DNA of 25,262 nucleotides. Origin: Candidatus Stahliibacteriota bacterium. GTDB taxonomy: Bacteria > Hydrothermota > Tepidihabitantia > SM23-42. The notes beneath the pieces were generated by a model. That model did no database searches. It saw only the letters and a list, made by a program, of their open reading frames with translations, and had not been told where the DNA came from. Location: assembly GCA_004376785.1 (NCBI GenBank), contig SOIY01000214.1, positions 1 through 25,262 of the forward strand, given 5' to 3'. This document shows, piece by piece, positions 1 to 7,006 of this stretch; the stretch's first letter is position 1; the number at the start of each line of letters is the position of its first letter. The position numbers and the translations under genes are program-made.

Positions 1-52
1 CGAAGGTGGCAGGACTGTCGGCGCTGGCGTCGTAACAAAAATCATAGAATAA
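1..52 (+). CDS. tuf: Elongation factor Tu, 3' end only
   Basis: The first 52 bases encode the last 16 residues of a protein that begins outside the window, in the frame starting at base 2: EGGRTVGAGVVTKIIE, then TAA at 50-52. This is the near-invariant C-terminus of bacterial EF-Tu, the GTPase that brings aminoacyl-tRNA to the ribosome. The downstream order rpmG, tRNA-Trp, secE, nusG is the usual bacterial neighbourhood of tuf and supports the call. The stop codon overlaps the rpmG start (TAATG). Nothing can be said about the rest of the protein. Confidence 0.9.
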   Translation, partial: EGGRTVGAGVVTKIIE

Positions 53-198
53 TGAGAGTAATTATAACACTGGCATGCCAGAAGTGCAAGAACAGAAATT
101 ACACGACCACTAAGAATAAGAAAAAACAAAAACGGCTGGAAATTAAAAAATACTGTCGTTTCTGTCGTAAGCATACTTTACATAAGGAAGTTAAGTGA
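52..198 (+). CDS. rpmG: Large ribosomal subunit protein bL33
   Basis: A 48-residue basic protein beginning MRVIITLACQKCKNRNY. It matches bL33, a small protein near the E site of the 50S subunit. Four cysteines sit in two CxxC pairs (C9/C12 and C35/C38), so this is the zinc-binding form rather than the cysteine-free paralogue. Its length is normal for the family. The start overlaps the tuf stop by one base, so translation is probably coupled. The next gene is tRNA-Trp, after about 100 nt of structured spacer. The identification is secure from sequence and synteny. Confidence 0.93.
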   Translation: MRVIITLACQKCKNRNYTTTKNKKKQKRLEIKKYCRFCRKHTLHKEVK

Positions 199-227
199 AC
201 CTCGCTACGCTAAACACTAATATCTCT

Positions 228-285
228 CTCGACGTCGAGTCTCGAGACGAGACGGAAATTCGAAATCCTAAACAAATCCGAATTT
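228..285 (+). repeat. Palindrome-rich spacer between rpmG and tRNA-Trp
   Basis: The 102-nt gap 199-300 has no gene. It holds a perfect 12-nt palindrome CTCGACGTCGAG (228-239) and a perfect 10-nt palindrome GTCTCGAGAC (239-248). It also holds a GTCTCG/CGAGAC hairpin with an AGA loop (239-253) and an AAATTCG/CGAATTT inverted repeat (256-262 with 279-285). The GC-rich palindromes stand out from an AT-rich background. They could act as an RNA-processing signal between the protein and tRNA parts of the transcript, or be a remnant of a dispersed intergenic repeat. No T run follows, so this is not a standard terminator. Confidence 0.5.
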
Positions 286-300
286 ATGGTTTATCAATGT

Positions 301-373
301 AGGCCTGTAGCTCTAACGGTAGAGCATCCGGCTCCAAACCGGAGGGTTGGGGGTTCAAATCCCTCCAGGCCTG
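301..373 (+). tRNA. trnW: tRNA-Trp (anticodon CCA)
   Basis: The sequence folds as a full cloverleaf. The acceptor stem is AGGCCTG (301-307) with CAGGCCT (366-372), with discriminator G at 373. The D stem is GCTC/GAGC, the anticodon stem TCCGG/CCGGA has loop CTCCAAA, and the T stem carries the TTCAAAT loop. The anticodon CCA reads the tryptophan codon UGG. The 3' CCA tail is not encoded and must be added by a nucleotidyltransferase. A tRNA-Trp immediately before secE is a classical bacterial arrangement. Confidence 0.95.
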
Positions 374-390
374 TTATAGAGAGTTGAAGA

Positions 391-576
391 ATGATAAAAA
401 AAACAATTGATTACATAAGAAAAATTTATACTGAAATGCGAAAGGTCACCTGGCCCACACGCAGTGAGTTAATAAATTCAACTATCGTTGTAATTGTTAT
501 TTCAGGGATTGTTGCGCTAATCATTTTTGCCCTTGACACAATCTTCTCAAATGTTCTACATTTAATCTTAAGATAG
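391..576 (+). CDS. secE: Preprotein translocase subunit SecE
   Basis: A 61-residue protein of the short, single-spanning SecE type. An N-terminal amphipathic stretch carries the family signature MRKVTWPTRSEL (residues 16-27). One transmembrane helix follows (about residues 30-52, VVIVISGIVALIIFALD). SecE clamps SecY in the inner-membrane SecYEG channel. It lies between tRNA-Trp and nusG, its usual place. The ribosome-binding site is weak (GAAG just upstream). The gene ends 2 nt before nusG. Confidence 0.93.
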   Translation: MIKKTIDYIRKIYTEMRKVTWPTRSELINSTIVVIVISGIVALIIFALDTIFSNVLHLILR

Positions 577-578
577 TT

Positions 579-1127
579 ATGGATAATAATAAAGCTAAAT
601 CTATGCAGTGGTTTGTGGTTCACACGCTAACTGGTCACGAACAGAAAGTCAAAAAGATACTACAAAAAACTCTCGAGGAAAAGAACCTTGAGAAATCCTT
701 TGGCAGGATAGTTATACCAGTCGAAAATCTGATTCGGATAAGAAAAGGGAAAAAAACAGTAGAAGAAAGAAGATTGTATCCTGGGTATATTGTTATTGAA
801 ATGGAAGGAAATGATGAAAATTTAAGGCTTGTAAATTCTATCCCAGGAGTAACCCATTTCCTGGGTTCAAAGACTAAAGCAATTCCTTTAGGAGAAGATG
901 AGGTTGAGGCACTCTTAACACAGGTTAAAGAGTCAAAGGAAAAGGTAGTCACACAAATTCCTTTTACTAAAGGCGAACGTGTAACTGTAATAGATGGGCC
1001 ATTTACAGATTTTGTTGGCATAGTGGATGAAGTTTATGAAGAACGCGAAAAGGTTAAAGTATTTGTGGTTATTTTTGGAAGAACAACCCCGATTGAACTG
1101 GGATTCCATCAACTGAAAAATATGTAA
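579..1127 (+). CDS. nusG: Transcription termination/antitermination factor NusG
   Basis: A 182-residue NusG of normal length. The NGN domain starts at WFVVHTLTGHEQKVKK (about residues 11-26). It contains the conserved RRLYPGYIVIEM segment and the SIPGVTHFLG segment. The C-terminal KOW domain (FTKGERVTVIDGPFTDFVGIV) covers about residues 125-182. NusG binds the RNA polymerase clamp and links it to ribosomes or Rho. The chosen ATG follows the secE stop by 2 nt. An in-frame ATG at 603 (MQWFVVHT) is an equally possible start, since neither has a strong Shine-Dalgarno sequence. Confidence 0.94.
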   Translation: MDNNKAKSMQWFVVHTLTGHEQKVKKILQKTLEEKNLEKSFGRIVIPVENLIRIRKGKKTVEERRLYPGYIVIEMEGNDENLRLVNSIPGVTHFLGSKTKAIPLGEDEVEALLTQVKESKEKVVTQIPFTKGERVTVIDGPFTDFVGIVDEVYEEREKVKVFVVIFGRTTPIELGFHQLKNM

Positions 1128-1135
1128 GGAGATAT

Positions 1136-1561
1136 ATGGCAAAGAAAATAGTGGCAACAGTTAAACTACAGATTCCTGCCGGTAGTGCAACACCGGCACC
1201 ACCAGTTGGTCCTGCGCTGGGTCAACACGGTGTAAACATTATGGAATTCTGCAAGGCTTTTAATGCGGAAACGAAAAATCTTGCCGGTTTAATTGTACCC
1301 GCAGTAATAACGATTTTTAAAGATCGAACATTTACTTATATTTTAAAAAGCCCGCCAGCATCAATTCTCTTGAAACAGGCTGCAGGTATAGCAAAAGGTT
1401 CATCTATTCCAAATCGCGAGAAGGTTGGTAAAGTTACAAAAGAACAGATAAAGGATATAGCTCAGCGTAAGATGAAGGATTTGAATAGCGATACAATTGA
1501 GCAAGCAATGAAGGTCATTGAAGGCACAGCAAGAAGTATGGGAATTACAGTGGAGGAGTGA
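1136..1561 (+). CDS. rplK: Large ribosomal subunit protein uL11
   Basis: A 141-residue uL11 starting MAKKIVATVKLQIPAGSATP, with the PPVGPALGQHGVNIMEFCKAFN core typical of the family. The C-terminal domain binds the GTPase-associated centre of 23S rRNA. The start follows AAGGAG in the nusG-rplK gap of only 8 nt, so the separate L11-L1 leader known in E. coli is missing. The C-terminus ends at a TGA that overlaps the rplA start. Confidence 0.96.
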   Translation: MAKKIVATVKLQIPAGSATPAPPVGPALGQHGVNIMEFCKAFNAETKNLAGLIVPAVITIFKDRTFTYILKSPPASILLKQAAGIAKGSSIPNREKVGKVTKEQIKDIAQRKMKDLNSDTIEQAMKVIEGTARSMGITVEE

Positions 1562-2271
1562 TGAAACATTCAAGGCGTTATAGAGAACTAAAATCCAAGA
1601 TTGAACCCAAAAAATATTCTGTGGATGAAGCAATTGAGAAGGTCAAAGAATTGGCATCCGCTAAGTACGATGAATCTTTAGACGTTTCTATTCAATTTAA
1701 TATTAACTCAAAGAAAACTGACCAGCAAATTCGAGGAATCTCCAACCTACCTCATGGAACAGGTAAGAAGAAGAAGATATTAGTACTAACTAAAGGAGAA
1801 AAGGAGCAGGAAGCAAAAAAAGCAGGTGCAGATTATGTGGGTTTTGAAGAATATATAGAAAAAATAAAAAAGGGTTGGGCTGATGTGGATATTATTATTG
1901 CAACACCAGATACAATGTCTGACGTTGGCAAATTGGGTAAAATTCTCGGTCCAAAAGGTTTAATGCCTTCACCAAAAGTTGGAACAGTAACCTTTGAAGT
2001 TGGCGCTCAGGTAGAAGCTCTAAAAAAGGGCAAGGTTGAATTCAAAACAGATAAAACAGGATGCCTACATATTTCTGTTGGTAGAGTCTCTTTTGAAACA
2101 AAAAAATTACGCGAAAATTTATTTACTTTCTTTGAGGACTTGCTTGCGGCAAAACCTCAAAGTATAAAAGGACAGTTTCTAAAATCTGTGACCCTCTCTT
2201 CAACAATCGGCCCGGGAATTAAACTCGATGAGAAAGCCATCTTAAATGAACTACACAAAGGAGGGTCATAA
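1561..2271 (+). CDS. rplA: Large ribosomal subunit protein uL1
   Basis: A 236-residue uL1 with family landmarks SLDVSIQFNI, the NLPHGTGK segment and GPKGLMPSPKVGTVT. It forms the mobile L1 stalk at the ribosomal E site and in many bacteria represses its own mRNA. I chose ATG 1561 because GGAGG lies just upstream. An in-frame GTG at 1558 would add one residue. The start overlaps the rplK stop (TGATG), and the stop overlaps the rplJ start, which points to translational coupling. Confidence 0.96.
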   Translation: MKHSRRYRELKSKIEPKKYSVDEAIEKVKELASAKYDESLDVSIQFNINSKKTDQQIRGISNLPHGTGKKKKILVLTKGEKEQEAKKAGADYVGFEEYIEKIKKGWADVDIIIATPDTMSDVGKLGKILGPKGLMPSPKVGTVTFEVGAQVEALKKGKVEFKTDKTGCLHISVGRVSFETKKLRENLFTFFEDLLAAKPQSIKGQFLKSVTLSSTIGPGIKLDEKAILNELHKGGS

Positions 2272-2780
2272 TGCCATCACAAAAGAATGTTGAATATTTA
2301 GATAAAACAAAAGAGCGATTAAAAACAGGAAAAGCATTTTATTTCACTGATTTCACAGGACTTTCTGTCCAGAGTTTGGAAAAACTACGCAGGGAAATTA
2401 AGAAAAGCAAAGGAAATTATCTGGTGCTTAAGAATACATTGGGTTATTTGACAATGAAAGACTTAGGATATGATGATACTACAATAACCAAGCTTTTCAA
2501 GGGACCAACAGGAATTGCCATAGCCTTCGATGACCCAATTATTTTAGCAAAGATTTTAACGAACCACGAAAATCTGAAAATTAAGGGCAGTTTTATTGAA
2601 GGAAAATTCTTCGCCACAGAAAAGGTCATAGAATTTTCCAGGATACCATCAAAAGATGTATTGTATAATCAGCTCGTTTGGTCACTCAATATGCTCGGCA
2701 ATTTTGTCAATGTTTTAGAAAGTATACTGAGAAATTTAATTAACACCATCGAAGCGATGAAAAATAAGGAGGCAAAATGA
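2271..2780 (+). CDS. rplJ: Large ribosomal subunit protein uL10
   Basis: A 169-residue uL10 beginning MPSQKNVEYLDKTKERLKTG. It contains YFTDFTGLSVQSLEKLRR and GPTGIAIAFDD, typical of the globular rRNA-binding part. A C-terminal helix follows that carries bL12 dimers. The start is in a TAATG overlap with rplA, preceded by GGAGG. This leaves no room for an intergenic L10 leader, so any L10-L12 autoregulation would need a target inside rplA coding sequence. The length is normal for the family. Confidence 0.95.
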   Translation: MPSQKNVEYLDKTKERLKTGKAFYFTDFTGLSVQSLEKLRREIKKSKGNYLVLKNTLGYLTMKDLGYDDTTITKLFKGPTGIAIAFDDPIILAKILTNHENLKIKGSFIEGKFFATEKVIEFSRIPSKDVLYNQLVWSLNMLGNFVNVLESILRNLINTIEAMKNKEAK

Positions 2781-3169
2781 CGACAAAAACAAAAAAAGGT
2801 GTTGAGACCTTAGTCGAAGAAATAGGCAAGCTTAGCGTAATTGAACTGTCTGAATTGGTAAAGACACTGCAAGAAAAATTTGGTGTTAGCGCGGCAGCAC
2901 CAGTACAGGTTGCTGTTCAAGCAGGTGGTGATGCTGCACAGACAAAAGCTGAAGAAAAATCAGAATTTAATGTAAGAATGACATCTTGCGGTGACAAAAA
3001 GATTCAGGTCTTAAAGGTATTAAGGGAACTTTCTGGCCTCGGTTTAAAAGAAGCAAAGGACATGATCGATAACCTTCCCAAAGATATTAAAGAAGGCGCG
3101 TCCAAAGAAGAGGCACAGAATATGAAAAGTAAGCTCGAAGAGGTTGGTGCAACAATCGAATTACAATGA
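2777..3169 (+). CDS. rplL: Large ribosomal subunit protein bL12 (L7/L12)
   Basis: A 130-residue bL12. The N-terminal dimerisation domain (VEEIGKLSVIELSELVKTL) is followed by an Ala/Gly/Val-rich hinge. The C-terminal factor-binding domain (KKIQVLKVLRELSGLGLKEAK) contacts translation GTPases. The start overlaps the rplJ stop (ATGA) and follows AAGGAGG. The C-terminal domain has one unusual-looking cysteine in VRMTSCGDKK. After its stop comes the 168-nt structured gap before rpoB. Confidence 0.95.
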   Translation: MTTKTKKGVETLVEEIGKLSVIELSELVKTLQEKFGVSAAAPVQVAVQAGGDAAQTKAEEKSEFNVRMTSCGDKKIQVLKVLRELSGLGLKEAKDMIDNLPKDIKEGASKEEAQNMKSKLEEVGATIELQ

Positions 3170-3179
3170 TATTAAAACA

Positions 3180-3316
3180 AGGCTCAAAGAAAAAAAATGG
3201 TTAATTAGTGATTGTCGCCGACGCTCCATAGCTTTGGCGACGGAACGGTTAATTGGTGAATTAGCTAATCACTTGTTTTTAACCTTCTTAATCCCTTTTT
3301 CATGTTTATTGAGCCT
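3180..3316 (+). promoter_or_regulatory. Structured rplL-rpoB spacer, likely attenuator or processing element
   Basis: The spacer can fold into a multibranched element. The outer stem is AGGCTCAA (3180-3187) with TTGAGCCT (3309-3316). Inside are GGTTAA/TTAACC (3199-3204 with 3279-3284) and AGTGATT/AATCACT (3207-3213 with 3267-3273). Directly stacked on these is GTCGCCGA/TTGGCGAC (3214-3221 with 3234-3241), and a small TAATT/AATTA hairpin lies at 3250-3263. TTGTTTTT follows at 3273-3280, as in an intrinsic terminator. E. coli has a partial attenuator and an RNase III site at this place. Function here is inferred from structure and position. Confidence 0.6.
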
Positions 3317-3337
3317 GTCTCATTAAATAAGGAGAAT

Positions 3338-6300
3338 ATGAGAAATATTATAAATTTCTCAAAGAATAAATCAACGTTCAAGATGCCTCATCTACTTGAA
3401 GTTCAACTTGAATCGTATGATCAATTTATAAATAAGTCGATCAAAAAAATCTTCAATGAGCTATTTCCTATTTCTAATATTCATAACCGTTATCAACTTG
3501 TTTTTAACTCTTGCAGATTTGGCACAGCAAAATATTCAGTAAATGAGGCAATCGAAAAAGGGGCAACTTATGGTGTCCCTCTAAAAGTGAGTTTCAGGTT
3601 GGTCAGCAAAGATGAAGATGGCGAATTGCATGATGTAACTGAACAGGAAATTTACTTATGTGACATGCCATTAATGACCCACCGGGGGACATTTGTTATA
3701 AACGGGGTAGAAAGGGTTGTAGTAAACCAGATCCACCGCTCACCAGGAGTCTATTTCAGTGAAACTGAAAATACTTCTTCAACAATGATAATTCCATACC
3801 GTGGGCAATGGGTTGAGTTTATAATAGACCGTTTAAATACTTTTCACGCCATCCTTGATAGAAGACGTAAACTCCTGGGGACAATGTTTATTAGAAGCCT
3901 GGGTTTTGAAACGAACGAGGAAATTATAAAACTATTCTATCCAGTAAAACAAATCAACCTCAAGCGAGCGCTAAACTATTTCTGTGCCGAAAGTATCTAT
4001 GACGGCGAAAGTCTGTTATTGCCAGCGGGTGAACTTTATGACGAAGCAACAATTGAGCTCTTAGATCATAAAGGTATAAAAAAAGTAAGCGTCATCGACT
4101 CCCACGAGCCAGGTGTTACAATCTTAACCAATACATTTAAAAAAGACCGAACCAGCTCTAAAGAAGAAGCAGCAAAGAAAATCTATACGCTGCTTCGTTC
4201 AATGGCACCGCCCACACTTGATATTGCTGTTGTCTATATAAAAAACATCCTCTTCGATCCCAATCATTTCAACTTGGGCGATGTTGGACGTTTCAAATTC
4301 AACATGAGATTGGGCATTGATGAACGTGCAACAAAAACATACCTTACCATAGATGATCTTTTTCAAGTTTTCCATAAATTGTTCCAATTTGCCAATAAAG
4401 AATTTAGCGCAGACGACATAGATCATCTAAGCAACCGTCGGGTTCGTCGGGTCGGTGAATTACTCGAAACACAATTTAGACTGGCAATAACTCAACTCAT
4501 ACAGAATGTCAAAGAAAGGGCTTCTTTAATGAATGAATCCGGATTATCTCCCCAGGATTTAATCAACCCCCGCTTAGTTTCTAATATCATTAATAAATTT
4601 TTTACTACATCCCAATTGTCTCAATTTATGGAACAAACAAATCCAATTTCCGAAATGACCCATAAACGTCGTATTTCTTCACTCGGGTTAGGTGGTTTAA
4701 AACGTCAAACCGCTGGCTTTGAGGTCCGCGATGTACACTATTCCCATTATTCAAGAATATGTCCAATAGAAACACCAGAAGGACCCAATATTGGATTAAT
4801 ATCAAGCCTTGCAAGTCACGCTAAAATTGACAAACACGGTTTTATACTTGCTCCTTACTGGGTGGTGAAGAATAGTAAAATCATGAATGAATTTGTCTAT
4901 TTAAGAGCAGACGAGGAAGATCGCTACACCATTGCACAGGCGAATACACCAATTGATAGTCATGGAAAAATTATAAGTGATCGAGTCCTTTGTCGCCGTA
5001 AAGATGCTTTTCCCATGGTTTCACCAAAAGAGGTAGAATTAATGGACGTTTCCCCAGAACAAGTTTTCAGTCCAACTGCATCACTTATCCCTTTCTTAGA
5101 ACATAATGACGCAGACCGTGCCTTAATGGGTTCAAATATGCAACGTCAGGCAGTTCCTCTTATACAACCCGATCTACCACTGGTGGGAACCGGTATGGAA
5201 GAACGCATTGCTAAAAATTCAGGAACAATACTTCTGGCTGAAGAAGATGGAAAGATTTTTTATGTTGACTCAAGAAAAATTGTCGTTGAAGCTAGTAAAG
5301 GGGTCAAAAAACGTTATCAACTTTCAAAGTTTTTACGATCTAATCAAAATACGTGTATTCATCAAAAACCTACTGTCCAGCTGAACCAAAAGATTAAAAA
5401 AGGTGCTGTTCTGGCTGATGGCTATGCTACAAAAGATGGAGTGCTCGCCCTTGGAAAAAATACACTCGTTGCATTCATGCCACTTTTAGGTTTTAACTTT
5501 GAGGATGCCATTATTGTTAGTGAAAAACTACTAAAGGATGATACATTTACTTCAATCCATATCTTAGAATTTGACTGTGAAGTAAGAGAGACCAAACTCG
5601 GTCCTGAAGAAGTAACAAGAGATATACCTGGGATCAGTGATTTTCTATTAAAAGATTTAGATGAGAATGGTATTATACGTGTTGGAGCTCATGTCGGCCC
5701 TGATGATATTCTTGTTGGAAAAATAACACCTAAAGGAGAAACTGAATTGACCCCTGAAGAAAGGCTTATGCGTGCAGTATTTGCTGAAAAAGCAACAAAC
5801 GTAAGGGATACATCATCAAGAGTCGAGCCCGGTGTGGAAGGGATTGTGATTGACCGAACAATATTGACTCGCAGGACCACTGATGAATTGGCTATGCATG
5901 TAGAAACAGAACGAAAACACAAGATCCAAGAAGAGTTCTCAGCTTTGCATGATGAAATTTTGACCGTTCGTAATAATCTTTTAAAACACGTACTTTCCGG
6001 GCATGTCGTAGCTTCATCTATCAGGAATGAAAAGGGGAAAATAATTTCAAGAAAAGGAAGCACATACGATGATAATTTCTTCGATGATTTAAATGCAATA
6101 AAAATCATTGCTGATAATAAATTTACGAACACAACAAAAATTGATAATGAAGTTGAGAAAATTGTTATCGATGGTGAAGAAAAATTACTACAAGTCATTG
6201 CTGATAAAAAAATGGAGGAAGATAAATTGCTCAGGGGAGATGAATTACCCCATGGAGTATTGAAAATTGTTAAGGTCTTTATTGCCCAGAAAAGAAGGAT

Positions 6301-7006
6301 TGCAATTGGCGATAAGATGGCAGGAAGGCATGGTAACAAAGGCGTTGTTGCAAAAATCCTACCTGAAGAAAATATGCCATTTTTACCTGATGGCACACCA
6401 ATAGATATTGTCCTCAACCCATTAGGTGTACCTTCACGAATGAATGTTGGTCAGGTTCTTGAAACCCACCTTGGTTGGGCAGCAAACAAATTAAAGTTTT
6501 ATGCAATTTCGCCAATTTTTGATGGAGCAACAGTAGCTGAAATTAAAGAGAAATTAAAAAAGGCAAATTTACCAGAAGATGGCCAGATTAAATTACGCGA
6601 TGGCAGAAGCGGACTAATGTTCGACTCCCCAATTACGGTTGGCTATATGTATATGCTTAAATTGATTCATATGGTTGATGAAAAAATACACGCCCGATCA
6701 ACCGGTCCTTACTCCCTCATCACGCAACAGCCACTGGGTGGTAAGGCTCAATTTGGGGGTCAACGTCTTGGTGAAATGGAAGTTTGGGCATTAGAGGCAT
6801 ACGGCGCTGCTTATACCCTGCAGGAAATGCTAACCGTAAAATCTGATGATGTTGAAGGTAGAGCAGCTATGTATGAAGCATTAATTCGCGGCAAAAATCC
6901 TCCTAAGCCAAGAGCGCCTGCATCGTTTAATGTGCTGCTAAAAGAACTCCAGGGACTTTGTTTTAATGTAACTCTTGAAAAAAAGGAGGTTCCTGATGAG
7001 AAGTAG
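3338..7006 (+). CDS. rpoB: DNA-directed RNA polymerase subunit beta
   Basis: A 1222-residue beta subunit. I start it at ATG 3338, which follows AAGGAG and gives MRNIINFSKNKSTFKMPHLL, like other RpoB N-termini. An in-frame ATG at 3302 lacks a ribosome-binding site and lies inside the structured spacer. Landmarks are GVERVVVNQIHRSPGVYF, the rifampicin/fork-loop region, CPIETPEGPNIGLI, GDKMAGRHGNKGVV, and the C-terminal QQPLGGKAQFGGQRLGEMEV clamp segment. Fork-loop 2 is unusual (LGLGGLKRQTAG instead of the common LGPGGL-RERAG), and Asp516 (E. coli numbering) is Glu. The gene overlaps rpoC by 11 nt. Confidence 0.97.
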   Translation: MRNIINFSKNKSTFKMPHLLEVQLESYDQFINKSIKKIFNELFPISNIHNRYQLVFNSCRFGTAKYSVNEAIEKGATYGVPLKVSFRLVSKDEDGELHDVTEQEIYLCDMPLMTHRGTFVINGVERVVVNQIHRSPGVYFSETENTSSTMIIPYRGQWVEFIIDRLNTFHAILDRRRKLLGTMFIRSLGFETNEEIIKLFYPVKQINLKRALNYFCAESIYDGESLLLPAGELYDEATIELLDHKGIKKVSVIDSHEPGVTILTNTFKKDRTSSKEEAAKKIYTLLRSMAPPTLDIAVVYIKNILFDPNHFNLGDVGRFKFNMRLGIDERATKTYLTIDDLFQVFHKLFQFANKEFSADDIDHLSNRRVRRVGELLETQFRLAITQLIQNVKERASLMNESGLSPQDLINPRLVSNIINKFFTTSQLSQFMEQTNPISEMTHKRRISSLGLGGLKRQTAGFEVRDVHYSHYSRICPIETPEGPNIGLISSLASHAKIDKHGFILAPYWVVKNSKIMNEFVYLRADEEDRYTIAQANTPIDSHGKIISDRVLCRRKDAFPMVSPKEVELMDVSPEQVFSPTASLIPFLEHNDADRALMGSNMQRQAVPLIQPDLPLVGTGMEERIAKNSGTILLAEEDGKIFYVDSRKIVVEASKGVKKRYQLSKFLRSNQNTCIHQKPTVQLNQKIKKGAVLADGYATKDGVLALGKNTLVAFMPLLGFNFEDAIIVSEKLLKDDTFTSIHILEFDCEVRETKLGPEEVTRDIPGISDFLLKDLDENGIIRVGAHVGPDDILVGKITPKGETELTPEERLMRAVFAEKATNVRDTSSRVEPGVEGIVIDRTILTRRTTDELAMHVETERKHKIQEEFSALHDEILTVRNNLLKHVLSGHVVASSIRNEKGKIISRKGSTYDDNFFDDLNAIKIIADNKFTNTTKIDNEVEKIVIDGEEKLLQVIADKKMEEDKLLRGDELPHGVLKIVKVFIAQKRRIAIGDKMAGRHGNKGVVAKILPEENMPFLPDGTPIDIVLNPLGVPSRMNVGQVLETHLGWAANKLKFYAISPIFDGATVAEIKEKLKKANLPEDGQIKLRDGRSGLMFDSPITVGYMYMLKLIHMVDEKIHARSTGPYSLITQQPLGGKAQFGGQRLGEMEVWALEAYGAAYTLQEMLTVKSDDVEGRAAMYEALIRGKNPPKPRAPASFNVLLKELQGLCFNVTLEKKEVPDEK

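Noticed and set aside
3144..3326. Open frame of 60 codons across the rplL end and the rplL-rpoB gap
   Set aside because: It overlaps rplL out of frame, has no Shine-Dalgarno sequence, and its codons fall in the paired RNA element.
5689..6417. Long open frame (242 codons) on the - strand within rpoB
   Set aside because: It is antisense to the highly conserved central part of RpoB, has no ribosome-binding site and no recognisable domain. It is a reading-frame shadow.
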